DNA from: Paraburkholderia caballeronis
GTDB taxonomy: Bacteria > Pseudomonadota > Gammaproteobacteria > Burkholderiales > Burkholderiaceae
NCBI RefSeq assembly: GCF_900104845.1
Contig: NZ_FNSR01000001.1
Span: forward strand, 1,240,001-1,304,000
Reading direction: 5' to 3'
Length of the DNA stretch: 64,000 nucleotides
A model generated the notes under the pieces. It saw nothing but the letters and a program-made list of their open reading frames with translations, made no database searches and was not told the DNA's origin. Made by a program: the position numbers and the translations under genes. Shown here piece by piece: positions 8,862-18,050 of the stretch. Numbering within the stretch: the first letter of the stretch is position 1; every line of letters starts with the position of its first letter.

Positions 8862-10628
8862 ATGCTGCCGACTGGAACGATCAAGAACCCTAAGGATTAC
8901 AGCCTGAACTGGCGTTTCGTCAAACGCCTGATCGGACTGATCCGCCCCTACTGGACCCGCCCGGGCGCATGGCGCTCGTGGCTCGTGTTCGGCATCTGCA
9001 TTTCATACACGCTGACGGAGGTCGCGCTCGGCGCGCAGGTGTCGCTGCTGACGCAACGGATGACCGACGCGCTGGTCGCCCGCCAGCAGGTGCCGTACTG
9101 GCATCTGTTCGTGCTCGTCACGCTGATCGGCATCGTGATCAACGGCGGCGTGCTCGGGCAGTGCTTCAGCTTCGTCTACGACTGGATGACGCTGCACTGG
9201 CGCGCGTGGCTCACGCGCCATCTGCTGCAGAACTATCTGCGGGCGCGCACCTATTACCGGATCGAGGAGGACGGCGACACCGACAACGTCGACCAGCGCA
9301 TCCAGCAGGAAACCGGGCCGTTCTGCGAGACGCTGACGCTGATGCCGAACGTGCTGCTGTACACGCTGACGAGTTTCGGCGCGCAGGGATGGATCCTGCG
9401 GTCGATCTCGCCGACGCTCTTCTACGGCGTGGTCGCGTACGGCTTCCTGACCGCGCTGATCACCGCATGGCTGTATCGCCCGTATATCCGCCTGAACTTC
9501 GATTCGACCGTCGCGGAGGCCGACCTGCGCTTCGGCATCCTGCACGTGCGCAATCACGCGGAGACGGTCGCGCTGTATCGCGGCGAGCTGGCCGAGGCCG
9601 CGAGCGTGGACAACCGCCTCGTGCGGGTGGTTCGCATCGCGCTCGCGACGCTGCGCTACCGGCTGCTGATGAACGTCGCGCAGACCGGGCTCGGCGTCGT
9701 GTGGACGGTGATGCCGGTCGTCGTGCTGGTGCCGCTGTATTTCGCCGGCTCGATCAGCTTCGGCGTGATTACCCAGGGCACGGTGTCGGCCGCGATGCTG
9801 CTTGGCGGCATCCAGCGGCTCACGCAGTTCGTGCCGATGTTCGCGACGACCGTGCCGCACGTCGTGCGGCTCGCGCAGATCGCCGAGAAGTCGCAGGCGG
9901 TGCTGCGGCGCGCGGGCGACCAGACGGCCGCGATCCAGTTTCGCCGCGGCCCGGCGGTGCAGGCCGAGCGGCTCACGCTGCATACGCCGGGCCGCGAGCG
10001 CACGCTGCTGCGCGGCCTGAGCGTGCGGATCGACGCGGGCGAGCATCTGCTGGTGATGGGGCAGACCGGCGTCGGCAAGAGTTCGCTGCTGCGCGCGATG
10101 GCCGGCCTGTGGCGCACCGGCGAAGGGACGATCACGATGCCCGACGCCGACCAGGTGCTGTTCCTGCCGCAACGGCCGTACATGCTGCTCGGCAGCCTGC
10201 GCGAGCAGATCCTGTATCCGGCGACGCAGAGTTCGCTGAGCGATGCGCAGTTGCAGGCGCTGCTCGAACGCGTGCGGCTGCCGGATCTCGCCGCGCGGCA
10301 CGGCGGATTCGACGCGGTGATCGACTGGTCGCGCGTGCTGTCGCTCGGCGAGCAGCAGCGCATCGGCTTCGCGCGCGCGCTGGCCGCGCGGCCGCGCTAC
10401 GTGTTCCTCGACGAAGCGACCAGCGCCGTCGACGTCGCGACCGAGGCGCTGCTGTACCGCGAACTCGAAGCGAGCGGCGCGACGTTCGTCAGCATCGGCC
10501 ACCGGATCTCGCTGCTCGCGTACCACGCGCAGGTGCTCGAACTGCATACGGAAGGCGTGTGGCGCGTGATGAGCGCGCGCGAGGCGCAGGAGGAAGCGGA
10601 CCGGCTGAAAGACGAGGATCTGCTGTGA
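8862..10628 (+). CDS. SbmA/YddA-like ABC transporter, permease-ATPase fusion
   Basis: Inner-membrane ABC protein with an SbmA/BacA-type membrane domain (about residues 15-350, including DNVDQRIQQE, a hallmark of the YddA/BclA branch) joined to an ATPase domain (about 365-588). Seen in the ATPase: Walker A GQTGVGKSS (from residue 400), the signature LSLGEQQRIGFARAL and Walker B YVFLDEATSAVD. Relatives include E. coli YddA, rhizobial BclA and Pectobacterium FusD; SbmA/BacA proteins import peptide antibiotics. Length is 588 aa. It lies 22 bp after tldD, and its TGA shares one base with an ATG at 10628, although tldE probably starts further on. Substrate unknown; direction of transport is not provable from sequence. 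Confidence 0.88.
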   Translation: MLPTGTIKNPKDYSLNWRFVKRLIGLIRPYWTRPGAWRSWLVFGICISYTLTEVALGAQVSLLTQRMTDALVARQQVPYWHLFVLVTLIGIVINGGVLGQCFSFVYDWMTLHWRAWLTRHLLQNYLRARTYYRIEEDGDTDNVDQRIQQETGPFCETLTLMPNVLLYTLTSFGAQGWILRSISPTLFYGVVAYGFLTALITAWLYRPYIRLNFDSTVAEADLRFGILHVRNHAETVALYRGELAEAASVDNRLVRVVRIALATLRYRLLMNVAQTGLGVVWTVMPVVVLVPLYFAGSISFGVITQGTVSAAMLLGGIQRLTQFVPMFATTVPHVVRLAQIAEKSQAVLRRAGDQTAAIQFRRGPAVQAERLTLHTPGRERTLLRGLSVRIDAGEHLLVMGQTGVGKSSLLRAMAGLWRTGEGTITMPDADQVLFLPQRPYMLLGSLREQILYPATQSSLSDAQLQALLERVRLPDLAARHGGFDAVIDWSRVLSLGEQQRIGFARALAARPRYVFLDEATSAVDVATEALLYRELEASGATFVSIGHRISLLAYHAQVLELHTEGVWRVMSAREAQEEADRLKDEDLL

Positions 10629-10708
10629 TGGACGGCGGCTACATGGGCAATTCAACTTCGCGCTTCGGCGGCGAAGCGATTCGAACGCATCGGAAACAGG
10701 ACAACGAC

Positions 10709-12079
10709 ATGAAGGCGGCTACGCCAGAAGCGGCGAGCGCGCTGGCTCGCGGACAGGACGAACTGAAGCAGCTCGCGACCGACGTGCTCGGTTACGCGAA
10801 ACGGATCGGCGCGACCGGCGCCGTGGCGCACGTGACGGAAGGCGAGGGCCGTTCCGTTTCGGTCCGGCTCGGTGAAACGGAGACGATCGAGTTCAGTCGC
10901 GACAAGCGCATCGACGTGACCGTGCTGATCGGCAACCGCAGCGGCAAGGCCGGCACGTCCGACTTCTCGCGCGCCGCGCTGAAGGATACCGTCGCGGCCG
11001 CGTATCACATTGCGCGTTTCGCCGCCGACGATCCGGCAGGCGGGTTGACCGAAGAAGAGTGGTTCGAACGCGCGCCGCCCGATCTCGATCTGTACCACGC
11101 GTGGCCGCTGCCGGCTTCCGATGCGACCGCACTCGCGCGGCGCGCCGAAAGCGCCGCGTTTGCCGTCAGTCCGCTGATCTGCAATTCGGAAGGCGCGAGC
11201 GTGTCGAGCCGCGGCCAGCAGTTCGTGCTGGCCACGTCGAACGGCTTCATCGGCGGTTACGCATCGTCGCAGCACATGCTCGCGTGCGTGCCGATCGCGG
11301 GTAGTGACGGACTGATGCAGAAGGAGCCGTGGTACGTCTCGGCGCGCTGCCCGGCCGATCTCGCGACGCCGGAAGCGGTGGGCCGGTACGCGGCGCAGCG
11401 CGCGGTCGCGCGCATCGGCGCGAGACGGCTCGACACCTGCAAGGTGCCGGTGCTGTTCGACGCGCCGCTCGCGACGGGATTGCTCGGCTCGTTCGCGCAG
11501 GCCGCGAGCGGCGGCGCGCTGTACCGCAACGCGTCGTTTCTCGTCGGCGGCCTCGGCAAGCGCGTGTTCGCGCCGCACGTGCAGATCGTCGAGGACCCGC
11601 ACATCCTGCGCGGGTTCGGCAGCGCGCCGTTCGACGACGAAGGCGTGCGCACGCGGCGGCGCGACGTGGTGCGCGACGGCGTGCTGTCCGGGTATTTCCT
11701 GTCCACCTATTCGGCGCGCAAGCTCGGCCTGTACACGACGGGCAACGCGGGCGGCGCGCATCACCTGACGCTGCGCAGCACGCATACGCACCCCGCCGAC
11801 GATCTCGACATGATGCTGAGGCGGCTCGATACCGGCCTCTTCGTGACGGCGCTGATCGGGCAGGGCGTCAACACCGTGACCGGCAGTTATTCGCGCGGCG
11901 CGGCGGGGTACTGGGTCGAGCGCGGCGTGATCCAGTATCCGGTTCAGGAGATCACGATCGCCGGTTCGTTGCAGGACATGTTCGCGCGGATCGTCGCGGT
12001 CGGCGCGGATTCGTTCGTGCGTGGTGCGATGGAATCCGGGTCGGTGCTGATCGAGCAGATGACTGTCGCGGGGCAATAG
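10709..12079 (+). CDS. tldE: TldE/PmbA, partner subunit of TldD
   Basis: Second subunit of the TldD/TldE protease; it lacks the HExxxH zinc motif, as expected for TldE. Seen: strong resemblance to E. coli PmbA along the length (EFSRDKRIDVTV, GFGSAPFDDEGVRTRRRD, YFLSTYSARKLGLYTTGNAG, GSYSRGAAGYWVE, YPVQEITIAGSLQDM). The frame stays open upstream to an ATG at 10628 overlapping the transporter stop, but the ATG at 10709 gives 456 aa, close to the usual 450, and starts where family similarity begins. Having both protease subunits beside a receptor and an SbmA-like transporter suggests they process the imported cargo. Confidence 0.92.
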   Translation: MKAATPEAASALARGQDELKQLATDVLGYAKRIGATGAVAHVTEGEGRSVSVRLGETETIEFSRDKRIDVTVLIGNRSGKAGTSDFSRAALKDTVAAAYHIARFAADDPAGGLTEEEWFERAPPDLDLYHAWPLPASDATALARRAESAAFAVSPLICNSEGASVSSRGQQFVLATSNGFIGGYASSQHMLACVPIAGSDGLMQKEPWYVSARCPADLATPEAVGRYAAQRAVARIGARRLDTCKVPVLFDAPLATGLLGSFAQAASGGALYRNASFLVGGLGKRVFAPHVQIVEDPHILRGFGSAPFDDEGVRTRRRDVVRDGVLSGYFLSTYSARKLGLYTTGNAGGAHHLTLRSTHTHPADDLDMMLRRLDTGLFVTALIGQGVNTVTGSYSRGAAGYWVERGVIQYPVQEITIAGSLQDMFARIVAVGADSFVRGAMESGSVLIEQMTVAGQ

Positions 12080-12150
12080 GCGATGGGTCGCATGCGTGGT
12101 ATCGATTGCGGGAGCGGCGGATCCTGCGAGTCGATGGGCGGGCCAAAGCG

Positions 12151-12633
12151 ATGATGAAGGCGCGTCCCGGTCCGTTCACCGCGTTCGACGGCGACAGATG
12201 GCTTGCGTCGGGGACGCTCGTGATCGTCGTCCGCGCGGTGAGGCGGGCCATCGAGCGCGGGGCTTCCGACGATACGATCCTGGTCTTCGACGACAAGACC
12301 GGGTGGCTGATCGACACGGCGATCTGGATGCCGGGCGGGGAGGTCGATGACGCTTTCGTCCAGCCGGCCGAAGAGGGAACGCCGGTTGCCGGTGCGAGTG
12401 TCGAGCCGGAGCGGCTGGCGGTGCGCGAGCCCGCCGGCAAATCGCGCGGCCGGGGGCGTCCGAAGCTGGGCGTGGTGTCGCGCGAGATCACGCTGCTTCC
12501 GCGTCACTGGGAATGGCTCGCCGCGCAACCGGGCGGCGCGTCGCTGACGTTGCGCAATCTGGTCGATGGCGCGATGCAGGTTTCGGGTGCCGTTGAATCG
12601 TCGGATTGTGGGGCGAGGGGGGGTGGTGCCTGA
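12151..12633 (+). CDS. DUF2239-family protein, C-terminally truncated
   Basis: Function unknown. Seen: the DUF2239 N-terminal part (GPFTAFDGDRWLASGTL, ILVFDDKTGWLID) and the conserved central block (GRPKLGVVSREITLL then LPRHWEWLAAQPGGAS). After LRNLVDGAMQ the family sequence stops and a short unrelated tail (SSDCGARGGGA) runs into a TGA, so this copy is 160 aa where relatives are about 190-200 and continue with a helical C-terminus. It looks like a gene decayed at its 3' end. Either of two adjacent ATGs (12151, 12154) could be the start. It lies 71 bp after tldE and next to the tRNA-Thr region. Confidence 0.6.
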   Translation: MMKARPGPFTAFDGDRWLASGTLVIVVRAVRRAIERGASDDTILVFDDKTGWLIDTAIWMPGGEVDDAFVQPAEEGTPVAGASVEPERLAVREPAGKSRGRGRPKLGVVSREITLLPRHWEWLAAQPGGASLTLRNLVDGAMQVSGAVESSDCGARGGGA

Positions 12634-12910
12634 CGGTTTGTTCGAGTGAGCATCGACCCACCGGGCTCAGGCAGAACTAACTGCCACGTACAGTCACGAC
12701 CGCGCTCGCGGTGCGCATGATCCATGCGACGTCGAGTTTTCCTTCCGGCTCGGCGGACTCCGTTGGCTTCCAGTTGACCGCGCAGTTTCAGCAAAGGCAG
12801 CAACGACGAAACCGGCACAACGCGCACGAACGCGCCGGCTGTTTCCCGTGCGATGCCATCGGCGCAGGCTCCATGCGCGAGTGCGCGCCAACACCAAAAG
12901 AACCCCGCGA
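12634..12910. other. Non-coding gap between truncated DUF2239 gene and tRNA-Thr
   Basis: I see no convincing gene here. Short open frames exist on both strands but have no recognisable domains or good ribosome sites. The stretch lies between the broken DUF2239 gene and the 3' side of the tRNA, as expected for debris at an insertion boundary. No integrase, insertion sequence or copy of the tRNA 3' end was found. Confidence 0.5.
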
Positions 12911-12941
12911 AAAACAAAAAGCCCAGTCACGAGGACTGGGC
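12911..12941 (-). terminator. Rho-independent terminator of tRNA-Thr
   Basis: On the minus strand an 8-bp stem (GCCCAGTC / GACTGGGC, arms 12934-12941 and 12921-12928) is followed by TTTTTGTTTT. It lies 18 bases beyond the tRNA 3' end. Confidence 0.85.
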
Positions 12942-12958
12942 TTTTCGTCTGATTCTTT

Positions 12959-13034
12959 TGGTGCCGGAAAGAGGAATCGAACCCCCGACCTTCGCATTAC
13001 GAATGCGCTGCTCTACCGTCTGAGCTATTCCGGC
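12959..13034 (-). tRNA. tRNA-Thr (anticodon CGT)
   Basis: A 76-base cloverleaf on the minus strand. Seen: acceptor arms GCCGGAA / TTCCGGC, the D-arm TAGCTCAGACGGTAGAGCA, the anticodon loop TTCGTAA in a stem matching E. coli tRNA-Thr(CGT), the T-loop GGTTCGATTCC, discriminator A and an encoded CCA (12959-12961). It reads ACG codons. Its 3' end faces the accessory cluster to the left. Confidence 0.96.
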
Positions 13035-13096
13035 ATCAGAGAAACGAGATTATAAGGACCAACCCGCCAGCTTGGCAAGCCCCCGCCACAAACTTT

Positions 13097-14113
<1,017 letters not shown>

Positions 14114-14211
14114 TGCGGGACTCCGGATACGCAGGGGAATAGCGCAATTCTACCTGCTCGGTCCGGGTATTTTTGATGGCGGCCCACGCGGCCCGCCGCG
14201 CCGGCGGCCGG

Positions 14212-14236
14212 AAAAAAACCGGCACGCGCGTGCCGG
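14212..14236 (-). terminator. Rho-independent terminator after pepN
   Basis: On the minus strand a perfect 9-bp self-complementary stem (CCGGCACGC / GCGTGCCGG, 14219-14236) is followed by seven T. It sits 50 bases after the pepN stop and upstream of fbp, so the two genes form separate units. Confidence 0.88.
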
Positions 14237-14285
14237 CTTCGTTTCGCGACGGCGCGCGGACGTGGCCCGCGCGTCAACCGCGCCG

Positions 14286-16976
14286 TCAGGCGAGCGCCTT
14301 TTCGACGATCTCCCGCACGTCGCGCGACTTCACGCCCGCAGCGACCTGCTTCAGCGCCGCATGCATCTGCTCGCGCAGCTTCGGCGTGAAACGCCGCCAC
14401 AGTTCGAGCATCCGCGCGAGGCGCGCGGCGACCTGCGGGTTCAGCGCGTCGAGCGCCAGCACCTGCTCGGCCCAGAACGCATAACCGGACCCGTCCGCCG
14501 CATGGAACTGGGCGGGATTCGCGCCGCAGAAGCTGAACACCAGCGAGCGCGCGCGGTTCGGGTTCTTCAGGTTGAACGCGGGATGGGCCATCAGCGCGCG
14601 CACGGTGTCGATCACCGGCCGGCCCGCGCCGCCGCGCTGCGTCGCCTGCAATGCGAACCACTTGTCGATCACGAGCGGCTCCTTTTCGAAGCGTTCGTAG
14701 AAGTCCTGCAACGGACGCTGCACGAAGTCGCCGCCGGTGGACGCGGCCGCGCCGAGCAGCGCGGACAGCGCGGCCGAACGGTCGGTCATGTTGTTCGCCG
14801 CGTCGTATTGCGCGGTCGCGAGCCGCACCGCGTCGGCGGGATCGTCGAGTTCCGCGAGGTACGACAGCGCGAGGTTCTTCAGCGCGCGATGGCCGGCCGC
14901 GACCGGCGTCGCTTCGTATTCGCCCGGCGTCACGTGGCGCTCGTACACCGCGAGCCAGTCCGCCTTCAGCGCGTGCGCGAGACGGCGGCGCACGAACTGG
15001 CGCGCCGCGTGCACGGCGGCCGGGTCCGACTCGGCCATCTGCTCGGCGAGGTAGGTTTCCGACGGCAGCATCAGCGCGAGTTCGCGGAACGACGGCGACA
15101 GCGTCTCGTCGGTCAGCACGCGGCGGAACGCATCGACGACCGCGTCGTCGAGTTCGAGCGGCCGGCCTTCGGCGGCGCGCGTCGCGAGCGTGAGCAGTTC
15201 GCGCGTCGCGAGGCGCTGGCCCGCTTCCCAGCGGTTGAACGGATCGCTGTCGTGCGCGAGCAGGAACGCGAGTTCGTCGTTGCTGTAGTCGTACTCGACG
15301 ATCACCGGCGCGGAGAAGTTGCGCAGCAGCGACGGCAGCGGCTTCACCGGCACGTCGACGAACGTGAACGTCTGCAATGCGCCGGTCACTTCGAGCACGC
15401 GCGTCGTGCCGTGCGCGTCGGCCTCGCCTTCGAGCCGCAGCGGCAGGTCCGCGCCGTCCGGGCCGATCAGCCCGATCGCAAACGGAATCAGCAGCGGTCC
15501 TTTCTGCGTTTCGCGCGCGGCCGGCGACGCGTCGCCGTAACCCTGCGCGACGGTCACCACGTAGCGGCGCTGCGCTTCGTCGTAGCTCGTCGTCACCGAC
15601 ACGCGCGGCGTGCCCGCCTGGCTGTACCAGCGTTCGAACTGCGCGAGGTCGCGGCCGTTCGCGTCCGCGAGCGCGTGGCGGAAGTCGTCGCAGGTCACCG
15701 CCTGGCCGTCGTGCCGCGCAAAATACAGGTCCATCCCCTTGCGGAAACCGTCGCGGCCGAACAGCGTCTGATACATCCTCACGACTTCCGAACCTTTTTC
15801 GTAGACGGTCATCGTGTAGAAGTTGTTGATCTCGACGTAGCTCTCCGGGCGCACCGGATGCGCCATCGGGCCGGCGTCCTCGGCGAACTGCATCTGGCGC
15901 AGCACGCGCACGTCCTCGATGCGTTTCGTCGCGCGCGCGGCTTCGTCCTGGTCGCCGCCGGACATGTCGGCGGAAAACTCCTGGTCGCGGAACACCGTGA
16001 GCCCTTCCTTCAGGCTCAACTGGAACCAGTCGCGGCAGGTCACGCGGTTGCCGGTCCAGTTGTGGAAGTACTCGTGGCCGACCACCGCCTCGATGTTCGC
16101 GAAGTCGGTGTCGGTCGCGGTCTCGGGATTCGCGAGCACGTACTTCGTGTTGAAGATGTTGAGCCCCTTGTTCTCCATCGCGCCCATGTTGAAGTCGCTG
16201 ACCGCGACGATCATGAAGCGGTCGAGATCGAGTTCGAGGCCGAAGCGTTTTTCGTCCCAATGGATCGCGTGGATCAGCGAGTCCATCGCGTGGCGCGTCT
16301 TGTCGAGATCGTGCGGCTCGACCCACACCTGCAACAGTTTTTCGCGGCCCGAGCCGGTCGTGATCCGCTCTTCGAGCGCGACGAGCTTGCCCGCGACGAG
16401 CGCGAACAGATAACTCGGCTTGCGGAACGGGTCTTCCCAGCGAGCGAAGTGACGGCCGTCCGGCAGGTCGCCTGTGTCGACGAGGTTGCCGTTCGACAGC
16501 AGCACCGGATACGCGGCCTTGTCCGCGCGCAGCGTGACGGTGTAGGTCGCCATCACGTCCGGGCGGTCGAGGAACCACGTGATGCGGCGAAAGCCTTCCG
16601 CCTCGCATTGCGTGAAGAAGTTGCCGCTCGACACGTACAGCCCCGACAGCGTCGTGTTCGCGGCCGGATTGCACGCGCCGGTCAAGGTCAGCTCGAACGC
16701 GTCGGGCACGTTCTCGACGGTGAGGCCATGTTCGTGCGCGCGCACGTTCGCGAGCGGCTGGCCGTCGAGCGACGCGCCGACGAATTCGAGCTGCTCGCCC
16801 ATCAGTTCGAGATGCGATGCATGCGCGGCGGCCGGATTGCGGCGCACGCGCAGCGTGCTCTTCACGATCGTGCGTTCGGGGGCGAGGTCGAATTCGAGCG
16901 CGACGGTGTCGATCAGGAAGGCGGGGGGCGCGTAGTCGGCGCGGCGGATCACGTTGGGCGTGGCGAGGTCGGACAT
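14286..16976 (-). CDS. pepN: Aminopeptidase N (M1 family)
   Basis: Zinc aminopeptidase that removes N-terminal residues from peptides in the cytoplasm. Seen: the exopeptidase motif GAMEN (residues 265-269), the zinc motif HEYFH (301-305) and the distal zinc-binding Glu324 (SLKEGLT), then the long C-terminal helical domain. Length is 896 aa, normal for proteobacterial PepN. The frame is open for another 73 codons upstream, but the ATG at 16976 gives the family N-terminus (MSDLATPNVIRRADYAPP); the upstream translation has no family similarity. Confidence 0.96.
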   Translation of the reverse strand: MSDLATPNVIRRADYAPPAFLIDTVALEFDLAPERTIVKSTLRVRRNPAAAHASHLELMGEQLEFVGASLDGQPLANVRAHEHGLTVENVPDAFELTLTGACNPAANTTLSGLYVSSGNFFTQCEAEGFRRITWFLDRPDVMATYTVTLRADKAAYPVLLSNGNLVDTGDLPDGRHFARWEDPFRKPSYLFALVAGKLVALEERITTGSGREKLLQVWVEPHDLDKTRHAMDSLIHAIHWDEKRFGLELDLDRFMIVAVSDFNMGAMENKGLNIFNTKYVLANPETATDTDFANIEAVVGHEYFHNWTGNRVTCRDWFQLSLKEGLTVFRDQEFSADMSGGDQDEAARATKRIEDVRVLRQMQFAEDAGPMAHPVRPESYVEINNFYTMTVYEKGSEVVRMYQTLFGRDGFRKGMDLYFARHDGQAVTCDDFRHALADANGRDLAQFERWYSQAGTPRVSVTTSYDEAQRRYVVTVAQGYGDASPAARETQKGPLLIPFAIGLIGPDGADLPLRLEGEADAHGTTRVLEVTGALQTFTFVDVPVKPLPSLLRNFSAPVIVEYDYSNDELAFLLAHDSDPFNRWEAGQRLATRELLTLATRAAEGRPLELDDAVVDAFRRVLTDETLSPSFRELALMLPSETYLAEQMAESDPAAVHAARQFVRRRLAHALKADWLAVYERHVTPGEYEATPVAAGHRALKNLALSYLAELDDPADAVRLATAQYDAANNMTDRSAALSALLGAAASTGGDFVQRPLQDFYERFEKEPLVIDKWFALQATQRGGAGRPVIDTVRALMAHPAFNLKNPNRARSLVFSFCGANPAQFHAADGSGYAFWAEQVLALDALNPQVAARLARMLELWRRFTPKLREQMHAALKQVAAGVKSRDVREIVEKALA

Positions 16977-17060
16977 GATGTGGAAGGGAAACCCGGAAAC
17001 GCAACGATGCAGGGAACCGCACCCGGGTAGAAATGCCGCGCGGATGCGGAGGAGAGGACC

Positions 17061-17090
17061 ATTGTACAAAGGCTTTCGGTGGCTGTGCGA
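17061..17090 (-). promoter_or_regulatory. Possible pepN promoter
   Basis: In the 312-bp gap between the divergent pepN and lipoprotein genes, the minus strand carries TACAAT (17066-17061) with TTCGCA 18 bases upstream. This is a weak sigma-70 match; nothing else in the gap was identifiable. Confidence 0.35.
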
Positions 17091-17288
17091 AGCGTCGCCG
17101 GATGGCGCTGCGCAGGTGGGAGGCAGCCGCGCGCGAGCCGTCGCGCGCACGTTCGGCGTATCATCGGACGGCGGCGCGCAGCCGAGGTTCATCAAGGTTC
17201 ATGCGCCGCGCGAGCCGGCCCGCTGCGGCGCAGCGGGTGAACGGGGAACAAGCCCAGAGAACAAGCCCGAAGGACGACGACCCGCATC

Positions 17289-17996
17289 ATGATGCCCGAA
17301 CGATGGACCCGTTTCGCCGTGACGATGCTGACGGCATGCGCCGCGATCCTGTCAGGCTGCACGACCTACGTGACAAGCCAGGTGACCGCGTTTTCGAACT
17401 GGACCGGCGGCAGCGACGCGACGCGCACCTATGCGTTCGCGCGCAGCCCCGCGCAGCAGAACAGCATCGAGCAGGCGACCTACGAGCAGCTCGTCGCCGA
17501 CGGTCTCGCGACGCATGCGTTCCGGCTCGTCGCCGAGCCGCAGGCGCGTTATCTGATTGCGCTCGCGTACGGCTCGCGGATGGATCAGGTGAACGTGCCG
17601 CAGCCGGTTTTCTACAACGCGTGGGCGGGGCCGTACTGGGGGCCGTTTAATCCATGGGGGCCGTGGGGTCCGTTTCCGCCGACCTTCGTGAACCAGACGG
17701 TGCCGCTGTATTCGCACGTGCTCGGCATCCGGATCACCGAGCGCGCGAGCGGCCACGAGGTCTACAACGTGACCGCGCGCACGTCGGGCGACGAGCCGTC
17801 GCTCGTGCGCGCGATGCCGTATCTGGTGCGCAGCGCGCTCGCGGATTTCCCGCTCGCGAACGGCGTCGTGCGCACGGTGCGGCTGCCGTCGGGCAGCGGC
17901 GGCGGCGTGCCGAACGAAGTCGCGGTCGGGCAGGGCGCGCCGACCAACGCGACGCCGATGCCCGCGCCGGTCCCGCCACCCGCCCCCGCGAAATGA
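17289..17996 (+). CDS. Putative outer-membrane-type lipoprotein, DUF4136-like
   Basis: Function unknown. Seen: a lipoprotein signal peptide (about residues 1-23) with lipobox LSGC followed by TTYV, a DUF4136-like alpha/beta domain (about 30-200; YAFARSPAQQNSIEQATYEQLV and ARYLIALAYGSRM), a Trp/Pro-rich loop (YNAWAGPYWGPFNPWGPWGP) and a Pro/Ala-rich tail. Length is 235 aa. Two adjacent ATGs (17289, 17292) are possible starts. It is convergent with the manganese-transporter gene downstream. The DUF4136 label is from pattern memory and moderately sure; the lipoprotein nature is clear. Confidence 0.78.
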   Translation: MMPERWTRFAVTMLTACAAILSGCTTYVTSQVTAFSNWTGGSDATRTYAFARSPAQQNSIEQATYEQLVADGLATHAFRLVAEPQARYLIALAYGSRMDQVNVPQPVFYNAWAGPYWGPFNPWGPWGPFPPTFVNQTVPLYSHVLGIRITERASGHEVYNVTARTSGDEPSLVRAMPYLVRSALADFPLANGVVRTVRLPSGSGGGVPNEVAVGQGAPTNATPMPAPVPPPAPAK

Positions 17997-18001
17997 CATC
18001 G

Positions 18002-18037
18002 CGCTGCGCGGCCGCCGGAGAAAGCGGCCGCGCAGCG
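18002..18037. terminator. GC hairpin between convergent genes
   Basis: A 14-bp perfect inverted repeat (core GCTGCGCGGCCGC, arms 18002-18015 and 18024-18037, eight-base loop) sits in the 54 bp between two converging genes. There is no T-run on either side, so a bidirectional terminator or barrier role is plausible but not certain. Confidence 0.5.
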
Positions 18038-18050
18038 GACCGCATCGTCG

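Noticed and set aside
12959..13034. tRNA-Thr as a proven attachment site of a mobile island
   Set aside because: No integrase, transposase or second copy of the tRNA 3' end was seen, so it is left as a suggestion only.
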